From positions 124,001 through 188,000 of the forward strand of contig DF236993.1 in the NCBI GenBank assembly GCA_000708835.1: a stretch of 64,000 nt of DNA. The letters are read 5' to 3'. Positions 46,349 through 58,209 of the stretch are shown here, piece by piece. The stretch's first letter is position 1, and each line of letters starts with the position of its first letter. Origin of the DNA: Klebsormidium nitens (taxonomy: Eukaryota; Streptophyta; Klebsormidiophyceae; Klebsormidiales; Klebsormidiaceae). The notes beneath the pieces are model-generated. The model was not told the DNA's origin and ran no database searches. It was given only the letters and a program-made list of their open reading frames with translations. The position numbers and the translations under genes were made by a program.

Positions 46349-48270
46349 CTACTTCTTGGCGGGTCCGAAGATCTGGGACAACCCGCCCGCTGTGATGAAG
46401 ATCAATCCGACGGCACCCAGCAACACCGCTGGAGGGAAGCCAAGGTTGAAGGCGGCCTTCTTAGGCTCTTGGATGTTGGCAGCGTTCTCCTCAACTCGGT
46501 CCCGGACATTGGAGGGGGCCTTGCTTAGGACGTCGTTCACCTCTTCAGGGACGTTGTCAGCTGCAGTTTGAGGAGAACTTGGTTAGACGGGTGAACGTTC
46601 AAAGCGCAGGTCAAATGCGAATTTCAGGAGATTTGTATGAAGCAGCTTAACTCCGAGTGAAGCGCAGGTGAATCACTGATCATGACTGTTCGAAGTGGGC
46701 TTTTGAGTTACAGAATTCCCATTGATCGGCGGCCTGGAACTTGTACAACAGAGTATTGCTTCGATCATTGCAGAGAGTTGTACAAAAGATGTGTTTGTGT
46801 TTCTTCTTTTTCTTTCGCAACAAAGTGAAGGCGTGATGGATGTAGGGGACAACCGTCGATTATCCAACATCTGCTTCTGCTGAACCTGAGCCGCCCATTT
46901 TAGTACCAATAAGGTGACCTTCGGGTGCCAATGGAATAATTATGGACCAAGATAATTGCAAGCGTCAAGAAGGCAATTTCTGGAAGCTGATTCGTTTGTA
47001 GCAGCTTATTGGGAGCTTAAAGAATGTAACTTTGAATGTACCAAAGTTGAGTTTCTTTAAGCCGTCTGAAGAATGTACTGCGCACAGGCGTGCTAGACCG
47101 AAGGGTTTGGCAGGTAACACCATGACAAAAGGTGCGCCAACCCTACTTGCAGAGACTCAGATATCAAAGACTGAGTCAGATGTCAGCCTGATTTAGAGAC
47201 ACGATTAGCACAGCATTGGACCCCTAACGAAACAAGGGAGGTGAAGGACGCCAACTTACAGGCTGCTAGCTGGTAGACATGTGTTGGTTCTGCGGCAAAG
47301 GCGACCTGCGGTGACATCATTGGTGACCCGGTAGCCAGCGCCGCGGCAAGAGCGCCAACTGCGGCGGCATGCCGCAGGCTAACTCCCTCCTGTGAGATAG
47401 CCACGTTGGATGATGAGCGCGCATTCCTAAAATTGGATGCCTCGCAGATCTTAAGCAATCTCATCAGAGTACCCGAGAAGTTTCTTGGCTGTCTGCTTGT
47501 GCTGCGTTGATCTCCATCCCTGTAAAAGGGCGTACACAAACATATCTACACAATGTCACAAGACGACTGCTCGCATTTTTCTGTTGTCAATGACCAGGTA
47601 TTGATCAATCTGATATCTACAATGAATGTGCTGGCATCTCCCACGTGCCCCAACAACATGACCTCTTTCACATAGGCTGATGAAATTGCAGGAAGTACTT
47701 TTCTGCAAATCTAGAGGGTATTCCTAGGTGGATAAGGAAGAACGGCTGATCGAGGGCTTCAAAAGTGCGGGCAAGCAAGTACGAGGTAGTGAAGTTCACA
47801 AAGAGGCTAGGTGCCTTTTAAGCTCAGATTGAGAGTGAAAGCCAGTGCACTCAACTACCAGAGAGTCAAGTAAGGCAGTTTGGGCCCTACAATTTCTTCA
47901 CCAACAGCGCAAACAATAAGGCAATGCCAGTAGCTTGCGTTATGTTTCCCATGTCAGTAGTGAATAGTATTGTCTATCCAATCAGAGCAGCAAGCTAGCA
48001 GACACGTATCATGTAGAAAGCTTGCAGCATTCTCTTACCCCAACTTTCGGAAGATTGCATGAAAAGCAGCAACCTTCAAGCTCCAACTTGAGAAGCATCA
48101 ATAGATACACTTACCTCTTGTGAGCTCGCCCGCACGCATTGCCTCCCCTCTTGTCTCCTGACAACGACTGGCCTAATTGGGGAGAACTTTGAAGAGCTTT
48201 GGCTGACAGAGCTGACAAGAGACAAGGGGCCTGCAGCGAGCCCAGCGGAAGCGGTGCATGCAGATGCCAT
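46349..48270 (-). CDS. small thylakoid-targeted single-pass membrane protein, function unknown
   Basis: Exons (minus) 48270-48115, 47389-47260 and 46560-46349 join in phase to 165 residues. The N-terminus MASACTASAGLAAGPLSLVS is Ser/Ala-rich with few acids and later RRQEGRQCVRAS, a typical chloroplast transit peptide. A second hydrophobic stretch (HAAAVGALAAALATGSP) ending in VAFAAE looks like a lumen-targeting signal with an AFA|A cleavage site. After a charged linker (VEENAANIQEPKK) one transmembrane helix follows (FPPAVLLGAVGLIFITAGGL) before a short basic tail. The bipartite signal and the single helix recall small photosystem or NDH accessory subunits, but I do not recognise the family. 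No repeats are seen in its introns. Confidence 0.72.
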
Positions 48271-49335
48271 TTTGAGCTTTTCTGGGCTTCAATCACGGGC
48301 AGCTCCAATGCAAGCGTCGTTGAGTTGTTGAGTCGTTGAGTTGTTGGGAAATTCCAAGAGTACAAAGGCGTCTTTGTGGGCCGGGAAGAAAGGGTGGAGA
48401 ATGCAGCGACGTTCGGAAGACTTGGTGGGGAGAGAAAGGTAGACTGGAAATGGGCAGTTGCAAACCACTGTTTGAAGACATCCCCTGTCACCTTCATGGA
48501 GCGACCAATCAGACTGCTCTGCTAGGGCCGAGAACGTCTGCTTCCAGAGCGACAAGTGGACGCCTGCATGTGCCTCTTCTGGTGCGCGCACTAGGCAACT
48601 GGCTTCATCGCGACCGTCCGATTAGTTTAATCTAGAACGTCAGGGAATGACACTGCAATGTCGTTCAGGGAGTATCGAGCGCTTTGTGTCAAGTATGACT
48701 TTCCGTTCATCTCGAGGCCTAGCTGCGGGGGCGCCGCATGGGCACATTATGATGCGTAGGCGTACCCTCGAGCATGTAAGTTTTACTATCTCCGTATATG
48801 CTTGCCAGATCCTCCTGCTAAGTCGTCCATATGCTGCTTATAGTATTAGGTAGTACCGTGCTTGTTAAGGTCAAATGTTCAGCCTGCACTTTCCGTGATC
48901 TGAAGTGCTTGCGGAATTGCAGGTCATTTTCGGGTTGTAGCGGTCCAAAACCTGCAAACGGCTGCATCGCAAATGCATTGCAAGATATGGTTCCCGAAAG
49001 GAAGAGCTGCTTACAGCTAATCCTTTACCATGGCGGACAGAAGCTTGACAATCTGCATTGATGAATGCATGCCGGGATCGAAGATATGGTAATCAACACA
49101 TGAGCACAGTACCTAATGCTCCTACTCTTTTTGCACTTGAAGGACTGTACTCACGTATTGAAAACATTCGATTCCTCTATAGGGTATATTACACTTACAA
49201 GCATGACAACGTAGCCTGCACTGGATCAAAAGACTCTTCAAGGCAATGAATGGCGTGCAGCAACATGCTCTGAAAAGTCGGTTGGCACGAGCTTGCAACG
49301 GACTTTCAAGAGCTGCATGACGAGAATTCTGTTGA
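48271..49335. other. intergenic region
   Basis: Contains the promoter side of the thylakoid protein gene (starts at 48270, minus) and the 3' region of the ADA2 gene. The words gttgagttgttgagtcgttgagttgttggg at 48314-48343 (plus strand) form a short tandem in the presumed 5' UTR. No gene is seen. Confidence 0.45.
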
Positions 49336-52300
49336 TCAATCATTTGTCCCATCGACATCCATGGGTTTTGCATCTGGTTCGAGGTGCACCGCTGAACCGG
49401 CAACCCCGTCCTCCACGGCATCCCCCCTCTCGCTAGCAGCACCTTTGCTGCCCCCTTTCGCACTTCCGGTTCGCGGGGGTGCCGAAGGCTCCCCCTCTAT
49501 CCACCCTTTACTCACGAGCAAGTCGTAGACCGCGTCTGTCTTTATCGGGTCTACTTTGAACATCCGTACGGCGTCCGACCGCTTGACGAGCCCCTCCCGC
49601 GCGCTTTGCTGCATGAGCGTGTCCTTCATTCTGCACGCACAACGAGAAAGTCAGCGGGAAGATGTGGCGGGGCTGGCAAGACTCTCTTTGAGGAGCCTCT
49701 CCTGTCCCGCCTTGGGGATCCGGACAAGAGAGGAATAAGGCCTTGGTCACCTTTCTCGATACAATTTCGAAGTTGCTTCTGCTGCAGGCTTTGTGCGTAG
49801 AGTCCCAAGTTAATTCGAACTAGCTATCTCCGAGCGCTTGTGGCTGAGGCTCAGCATTCTTTTTTCAGAGTGGCCTTCGAGACGACGGAATCGAGTTGCA
49901 AGCATGACTTCAAAGCGGTGCACCAACTTCCTTGTATTTCCAGCTGTCCTTGGTTACTGTTGAAAGAGTATTTCGGCATGGTCTGCTGATGTAAGATCAA
50001 CATACACGTGACTGCATCAGAGCGTATTGAAAGCGACCAAGGTAGGCGTTCCCGCTTGTCGACTCAGCCCCCTCGGCTTAACACAAAAGGCGGCGCTCTC
50101 TCTTCATGAAGCAACAAACTGTCTCCTTTTTTTTCAGAAGCCGAACATTCCTAGCTTAAAACACACGAAAGTGAGGATTATGAGCGGGCACAAACGTGAA
50201 GAATTCCATCCCAGCGACTCCCGCACCAGAGCACACTCGAACAGAATCCTCACTTTAGGTAGTGCAAGGGTACCAGTCTCCATTTCTCGCACAGCTCTCG
50301 TTCGAGCCGGTTCAACAGATCCGCCGCCGGATGCCCGTCCAACTCCAAGGGGGCCAGGATTTTCCAGGCGCCCTTTCCCCCCACCCGGTCCGCCACACTG
50401 GGCACTCCCGCCTCGCTAGTTGTCGGAGTAGGGGTGCCCGGGGGATTGCCCCGGAGCTTCTGCGCCTCTTTGCCGCCCCCCCCGACGGGAGACGGCTCGT
50501 CTTCTGCCCGGTCCGAGCGTTTGCTGCGCTGCGCGGGGCGACTACTGCAATTGACAGGGAACGGATGCGAGTTATTTTACGAACCTCATGTAGATTCTTT
50601 CTTTCAAAGTCCTAAAATTGAAGCGGTTCCGGAACGTTGGGGACTTGCGAAAGGACTCCGCTTTCCGTCAGCTTTATAGAACCTTGACAAACAAACTTCC
50701 AAGCTCCAAACCACCTTAGTGGCACATATCCTCCTTCACGCAATCAGTCGGCGGTGTCCTTGCGCTGCTTGATTATTGCAAACTCGACCTCAATCCCAAC
50801 CTGAACAACGTCGCGAAAATATAACTGTCCACGTACCTTTGCAAAAAGTGAAGTATCTTACCTTTACAGACACGCGGCGCTTTTCCTGCTGCTTGCGCTG
50901 CTGCTCGTTCGCCTTGTGCTCCTTACCTCTGACTACCACAGTAAAATTCCAGAAACCCTCTCCATAAAACTCTGTGGCAAAAGCCTCCACAAAACCTCGG
51001 AGGAAACCTTTCACGGGAAATCGATATGCTGCAGATCCCACCTGTAGAGATATGTGGCGTTCTTCCACTGCTTCCACTGCTGCTCTTCACCTCGTGCAGA
51101 TCACCAGAACCTTCACGAAAGTCGGACAAAACCCCCCACATACTCTCGCAAAAACTCTGCTACAGACTAAAGCAAATGCTGGAGTCACACCTGTACAGAT
51201 ACGCTGCGCTCTCCCGCTGCTTGCGCTGCTGCGCCTCCACGTCGCGCTTCTTCTTGTCCGACTCGTAGTCCGCCGCTTCCGCCATTGTGCGGATGCCCAT
51301 CGCGCGATATTCTTTCAGCTCGTCGATGCGGTCCCGGATGCGCCGCTCCGCAAGGAGCCCCGAAACCAGCTCGTCGATCTCTTCTTGCCTGCAAACGCGC
51401 GAGGCATTCCCGTGTTGGTAACAACATGAGCTGTTGAGCCAAGTCAGGGTCATACTGCAACCTTCGCCGTTTGAAAGCGAAATTTGAATCTTAGGCGACA
51501 CCGCGAATACCCATCGTGCGGTATTCTTTCAGTTCGTCGATGCGGTCCCGGATGCGCCGCTCCGCCAGGAGCCCCGACACCAGCTCGTCAATCTCTTCTT
51601 GCGTGGAACCAGGTCAACCACGTCAGTGCGTCTTGCAGATGAAACGGTTGGTAGCAGTGACCAAGTTTTGAAGTTTCGAAAAGATACTTGTTTTCGCCCC
51701 TTCGACGAGAGGCACCTACAAAGCATGTAACACAAAGCATATAACACAGAATGATAATGCTCTCCTTGAACGGTAGCCCACGGCCGCGCTGGTTATCCAC
51801 TTCGGTGCAGATAAGACGATACCCGTGTCATACTTTCTCCGGTGGCGGGATATTGACGACGTCATCCTCGATTGATCGAGCCAGCGGCATTGGAGACGGA
51901 GGAACGTGCGCTTAACTTGGACAACCCTCATCTCTTTACGCAACTAGTAAGTTCGCCTGTAAGTTCTTTCACTTGTTTCTATTCTTCAGCTATCGGTGGC
52001 AGTGACGAACGTTTTGAAGTTTTGGATTTTCCGAATAATACTCTGTTTTCCCCCTTTACCGAGACTCATCTACAAAGCATGTAACAGGAGACATAAAACA
52101 CAGGATAATAATGCTCTCTTCGGGCTCTAGCCCACGGCTGGGCTGCATGAAGCGGTCGCAGAACACCAGCGGGATTGCACTCGCACCGCGAGCAACAAAC
52201 AAAGGCACACGAAATCGCTCTGGGCAGAAAGGATGCTCGAAACCCTTGGGAGTCGGGGGGGGCACTCACGTGGTGAAGCGTGCAAAGACGCGCGCCCGGT

Positions 52301-55300
52301 TGTAAAGCTCCCGCTCCTCGCGGGTGCGCTTGCGGTCGAGCGCCTGCTGCTTCTTCAGGTTCAGTAGTCCCCGCTCCAGAATGAACTCTTTCCGCCGCCG
52401 CCGCTCATCCAGCCTGTATAATTGCGAGGGGAAATCGCAGAGAAGAATCAGGCCTACAGGGGAGCGTCCGTAAAGTGCAGTTACAACGCTGCCACTGATC
52501 GTCCAGCCTGTGAGCAATGTTAATGGACAATACTAGGAAAAAGTAAAACCCGCTAATCTAGTCGGATCAGACGGCAGGGAAGCATTGGTTGCGGCGGCGC
52601 CGCCGTTCGTCAAGCCTGTGGGAAGATGTGAGGGGCAATCTCAGGGAAAAGTGGGACCCAATGATTCATTCTGATCAGATGGCAGGGGAGGATCGATGGG
52701 TTGAAGTTGGTGCCGCCACTGTTTGCGGTGCCGCGACTGTTCGTCCACCCGGTGAGGGATGTGAGGTGTACATGTAGGAAGAAGTAGACCCAAAAATGTT
52801 TCGGATCGGACTGCGGGGAGTATCCTTGTCATGAAGTTGCGGCGCCGCCCCCCTATTGTCCAGCCTGTTAAAGTGGGGGTGGCCGTTCGCTACCGTTTCA
52901 AGGACGATGTAAGACCCCTGGATACATTTTGAACGGACGGCGGGAAAATATGGAGTTTTTCGTTTTTTTTTGCCGGATGTTCACCGTCGATTCCCCATCG
53001 CCGCAGCCTTTGCGGGCAGAATTTTGCTTACTTGAGAAGCTGCACACGATTTCGAGAGAGTTCCAGGAAGGCTTAAGAAGGATTGACAATTTGAACGGGT
53101 CAAAGGGAGCTAGTTCTCTTTGGAGAAACGTTTTCCTTGACAGTTGACTGGCGGTGCTTTGATCAAATTTAGTACTGAAATGTATAGGGGATAAGAGACA
53201 TGCTCAGGCTGCTAAAAGGTTGCGGGCATGAGCAGTGAAGAAGGCGATCGCATCGAAGCTACTCAAACAAAGACTGTCGGCATCGTCTCCAGCTTTTCGA
53301 GCCAACGCCCGCCAGGCTGCCTGCTTACGATGAACCCTCTCTAACTGACCGACTTTCAAAACCTTTCACCAGTGCATACACCGTATCCATCTAACAGAGT
53401 GACTCGACTCTGTCTGGATACCGCCTAGTTTCATGATTGGTTCTAGGAGGTATACTCTGGACGGAATCTAGGGAGATACTGTTGGTGCACGCAGAAAGGT
53501 GGCGGTTGGGTCGTTGGTCTAACGGGAGTTTTTGAGGCAGGTGGTTTTCTAGATGTATAGGGACACACTACTCAGTCCCGCTTACCTGTGGTTGTAGATC
53601 TCGAGCATCTTGATCTTGAGGTCCCGTTCCGCTTCCGTGTCCGTCTCCTTGAATTCCATCTCTGCCAGCGGCACCTCCGCATCATTGTCGTACTCTGGGT
53701 CGAACTCGTTCCGCTTTGCATGATACCCTGGGGAATGAACGGATCGGAATACATTGGCGAAAAAGTTGAGCTTGCTGAAAGTAAGCACCGGAAACTTTCA
53801 ACGCACGTCACCAGAATCAAGGTCTGGAATCGGTATGGCACCTTACCCTGTGATAAGGAATTCGCCTGTGATCAGGACGGAACCTGCTGCAGCGCTAATC
53901 GTGGCCACCGTCTAACAAGCAACACTGTATCGCACTTCACCACATCAGATGACGTAGGATTTGTCTAGAAGATTAATGCTACCGCAAACTCCGAGTCCTG
54001 AAACGCTGCACCAGAGTTCTGCGCAGGCGCGGTATGAATGTGACTACGATGCAATCAGAGTCCAAACTTAAGTACGATCCAGATGCGATCGCCCACCTGT
54101 TTGCTCCGCGCCCACTGTCCCCGCTTTGATCTCCCCCTCCGACAACTTCGGCTTCTTTCCCCCCAGTGTGCGCGTGCTCTGTGCTGGGTCCTCTCCGGCC
54201 TGTTCCCCCTCGGCGCTCGGCTCGGGTTTCGCCTGGTGTGAATGGGCGGCTGCCTTCTTTCCAGGACCTCCTCCCTGCTTAAACAAAGGTGTTGATCGTG
54301 TTGGTTTTTCATCGAAGCAGACGATGGCTCACCCATACCTCCGTGTGCTAGATACGCTCTGAAGCTTCTTTGACGTGTCACAAATTCACCGGCTGTACGG
54401 GATTGTGCAAGAGCCACCAACCGAGATCGTTCAGACATGCTCATTTAAGAGGTCGCTTCCCCGTCAAACTTGTAGAAAGTTCTTGAGACGGGGTGGGGCT
54501 CGAATTGAACATCAGGTATGGCGTCAACCAGAAAGTGTGCCACGTTTGCGGTTCTCTAAACGGATAGACTGGCCCAAACATTCACGCTGTTGTGGTAAGT
54601 ACATTCCTGATACAGCTTTCCGCTAGAGCATAAGCGTACAGGTGCAAACAGGGACTCGAGAACAAAGGCTAGAGACCCGAGCGAATCCACACTGGCACCG
54701 AACATTAGATTTACCACTGATTGGTGCTTGCAAGCTTGGATACAGCTAGTCATCATGACCAGCATCACCCAACCGCACTAGTAAGCTTGAAATGCGAACG
54801 ATCCGGCCTTACCTGCTCTGCACTTGCGAGGGCCGCGTCGCTTGGGTGCTTGTGTGAATGGGCACGTTCCTCTTCCGTGGAGGATGGAAGGAGGATCTTC
54901 TCCGACTTGGCGCCGATGGACGGCTCGACGGACGCCTCACGCGCCGAGATGCCCTCGTCCTTCACGTCTTCCAGCCTGCAGGTGAAGACGATCGGATGAA
55001 TTACATATACTGCGAGGTGATTGAAATATGATAAGTCGATTCTCGCAACTGGAGATGTCAGCAAAGCTGTTCGAAGTGAGTGCATACAGCATATCTATTC
55101 ACACTGGACGTCCGGAGTTAGAGAACGCAGGTGCCCAGAAGTCGTCAAACCAATTCAAAGACTTTGAAGTGGTTTGACTTCGTACGTGCGACCCACATCG
55201 TGCTTAGATCGGAGAACGCAAGCCCAGAATCAGACAATCTGATACGTAAGATACATTATGAAGAAATAATGTATGACACAAAACCCTTCTGCATAAAATC

Positions 55301-58209
55301 CAATCTGCGTAAGTAAACCTCGGGTCTCTTTCACCAACGGGCGGAGCGCCACCAACGTAAGCGGGTAGTCTGCATCTTAAAGGACCACTAAGTTCTGAGA
55401 ATTTGCAGACTGCCGTTGAAAAGGTGGGACCCTTTACTGGGCCCCAGATATGCGCTTGACACTGACGTTTCTCAAGATGGAAACGCTTAGGGTCGATTAC
55501 TCACTTGACCGTCAAAGACCCCGCTTGCGAGCTCTCCCCCGGACCTTCCGAGCTCATGCCTGGGAAGATAGGAAAAGACGATGTGAGTGTTTCCCTAAGA
55601 AGCGACCAACTTTCTGAATTTCGCATGGGCCGTCCTTCGTCCAACCGAGCCCTCTGTCTGATACGTCGAAAGTGCAGTCAATGCTGGCGCAACCCGCTGA
55701 CGGCCAAACCGCCATTTCTTGAGTTTGCTCGAACATGAAGTCCAGGCATCGACTTGTCAGATCGGGCCCGTTGTACTTGAAGCCGCGTTGTAGCTTTGCC
55801 CCAATCTACTCATATTGCACCCAAGTCCGACTTTAGGCCGTTCTGTTGACCGGTTTGAACCCACTCACGCCCGCTCTGAAAAGCCCACTTTGAAGCAGCA
55901 CATCGAATCATTATGACCTGCCCCAACAGACAGCAAGCAAAACGGACCAATGCGACTTTATGGACGTCGTTTTAATGCATGAAGGCTTCTCAACCAAGCG
56001 GACCAGGGGGCGTTTCGCACTCACGTGACACGTCGCCCCTCTTGCCCTCCGCCATCAGTTCCGCTCGGCCCTTGCCGGCGATCCTCGACATGTCCTGTAA
56101 CAAGAAGGTTAAAGGGTTTCAGGTTGCAGGTTTCGAGGGTTTCAGGGTTTTAGGGTGGCAGGTATTAGGGGCGACAATATCAGGACCTACAGCATTCATC
56201 AATTTCCGTGTTTTTGGGCTGACGACAATCACGTATCTACAACGGGACGATTGAAAGGCGGAGTCCGTCTTAACATTAGAAAAGTTGCGGATGCCACAGG
56301 AAAAGATGCTGAACAACGCCACGCACTTACAGCCGAGGTCAGTTGAGTTCGCTCTTTCGCATTCATGCAAAACGGGTTTACTGAGGCCTCAAACCAGAAC
56401 AAGGCCTCAATCAAGAATCGGTGATCAGCACCAGCTCCTTGTGCACATTACGCGGCTTCTGACCACGTCATCAACGCCAATCTATCCCTACAGGTTTGGG
56501 GCCGTCAACTGTTTAGCTAACGGAGGCTACTGAAGTATGATAGAAAGAAGACGAAAACAATTCTTGTCGAGGAAACGAGGTGAAGCCCGGCTCACCGGCA
56601 GCGGGAAGAAGGGGCTGTTGATGTAGATGGACGTGTAGTGCTCCTGGCAGCTGCCCTTGGACTTGGTGCCCACGTGGTCTGCCACGTCAGCCCAGTTGCC
56701 GAACCCGAACATCTCGATGCCCTGCACGGCATCGGGTTTTTTGATGAAGCCCGAACTCCAAAATTGCTGCTTTCTGCGCCACGAGCCCAGATGCGTAAGC
56801 CTGTTTGAAAAGGAGCGACCATCGGGCTGTGAAGAAACCAGGCGTCCGCGGCGGAGGCGAAACGGACATACCATTGTGACGACAGTGTACGCTGCAAGTT
56901 TCCTTCTGGAGAGGAGTTCTCAAAGGGGCGGCGGTGCAAACAGACTTGTAAGCGATTGAGCATGTGCAGAGTTCAGGAGGCATGCGCCGAAAGTGGTGCT
57001 CACGGATTAACAACATTGCAAGTCTTTCGAGTAAGGGGGAAGACGAAGCCCATGGGATGTACTACACGTCCGAGCTTTTTCCAGCTGTTACATCAACGGC
57101 TCTGGTTCTACACCATCTGACTGCAAAGAGCGGAACAAAACCTATGCGAGGATCTGATAATTCGCTAGGGGTGTTCACAAAAGTCCAGGTGCTCCCAAAG
57201 ACCAAGTTTTTGTGCTCCGTAAGAGTGCAGCTCCATGGAAAGAGGCTACTGCTTGGGACCCATCTGAAACCTATGATTGTTTGATGCACTTGAATGTACG
57301 AATCTAGATTGAAACATTAGGTTAGCAATGCAGTACTTTGTTTCAGCTTGCAGTGTTTCAGTTTTGGGGTTGGGAGAGACGGGGAATGCCTACCTCCAGT
57401 ACCAAAATCTCCTCGTCCACAGTCCAAGCAGGGTTTAGCAGCGGAAAGTCCAGGATCTCCTGCAATCTTAAAAGGGGACTTATCAGAGTGCGCTCTTGGA
57501 AAGAGAGCGTCGGAGCGAAGAAGAGACGAAGTTGGCCGAAAGCATTGAACAGGCGGCATCGCCAGCCGCCTTACTCGTTTCATTGACCTTGCCTGGTTAA
57601 GCTGTCACGGGAGAACCAAAATCAAGGTTGAATTTCACGATACCGAGGAGAAGAGGTTCCTCGATCCTGCAGTAAAGAGAGTCTACTAAAGCTACCCGTT
57701 TTGCGTGGCTGCATCTCTGCTTCTGGCAGGAGTTGAAGGCTATGATCAAGCTCGACGGCGAAAATATTGAAGCTCGCGGTTCAATCAGCCTACTTCGAAC
57801 AGTTTCTCGTCTTAGATGATTTCCAAGGACGAGCCAACTCATCCCTCTCATGGGACGGAATGTTCGATGAAATTTGGTTTCCTATCATTCCTGCGCAGGC
57901 GCATACTGAGAGCGGTGCCTAAAACAGGTACCTATATTCGAGGAGAACCTTGTAGCTTACAACTGAGAAAGATCAGAAATCATTGCACGATCAATTGCCA
58001 ATATCAGGCCACTTCCAATCAATCAAAAAGCTGGTTCTTTACCATGACTCGGTACTTGTGGTCGTTCTTGTGGGGCGTAATCTCTGCCCCCACGGAGAAG
58101 CACTCGAGGCACAGGTCGAAGTCGGGGCACTCGGCGCACTTGATGCGCACGCAGCCAGAGATGTCCTTCTTGCAGTAGTTGCAGTGGTACTGCGCCTGCC
58201 GCGCCTCGC
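49336..58209 (-). CDS. ADA2: ADA2-type transcriptional co-activator (SAGA/GCN5 partner), 5' end unresolved
   Basis: ADA2 bridges the GCN5 histone acetyltransferase to activators in SAGA-type complexes. Exons (minus): 58209-58043, 57459-57394, 56721-56596, 56094-56025, 55559-55505, 54975-54813, 54274-54097, 53727-53586, 52413-52270, 51388-51191, 50544-50254, 49630-49336; all junctions match in phase, 631 residues. In order: ZZ zinc finger (YHCNYCKKDISG...CAECPDFDLCLEC), SANT domain (WTVDEEILVLEGIEMFGFGN, WADVADHVGTKSK), a low-complexity acidic linker, the ADA-box (KRNEFDPEYDNDAEV, MEFKETDTEAERDL), a coiled coil (LDERRRRKEFILERGLL), and a C-terminal SWIRM domain (WRLVPLHYLKMKD, VRMFKVDPIKTDAVYDLLVS). 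The first exon supplying the start and one base of the first codon was not located between 58210 and about 59200. Confidence 0.95.
50855..51245 (-). repeat. tandem copies of ADA2 exon 10 3' edge
   Basis: The real exon ends at 51191 with codons for QQRKQRES..YLY before gtgtga. Copies of the last ~50 bases with their donors lie downstream with exon-end equivalents at 51042 (before gtggga) and 50862 (before gtaaga); spacing is 149 and 180 bp. Confidence 0.85.
51500..51606 (-). repeat. partial copy of ADA2 exon 10 5' edge
   Basis: The first ~100 bases of exon 10 (real start 51388; EEIDELVSGLLAERRIRDRI) reappear 214 bp upstream starting at 51602, with over 90 percent apparent identity through the KEYRxMGI codons, but without a good acceptor. 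Confidence 0.9.
52570..52880 (-). repeat. three decayed copies of ADA2 exon 9 5' edge
   Basis: Upstream of the real exon start at 52413, exon-start equivalents are seen at 52615 (acceptor cacag, then LDERRRRR), about 52750 (VDEQSRHR) and 52864 (acceptor acag, LDN then GC-rich). Spacing is about 202, 135 and 114 bp. Confidence 0.8.
56100..56162. repeat. telomere-like GGGTTTCAGGGTTT tract in an ADA2 intron
   Basis: The plus strand reads a run of gggtttcaggt, gagggtttcagggttttagggt words directly beyond the exon starting at 56094. Similar aaaccct words lie just before MATE exon 3 (3595-3630) and in CNGC introns (14138-14160, 14388-14402). Confidence 0.7.
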
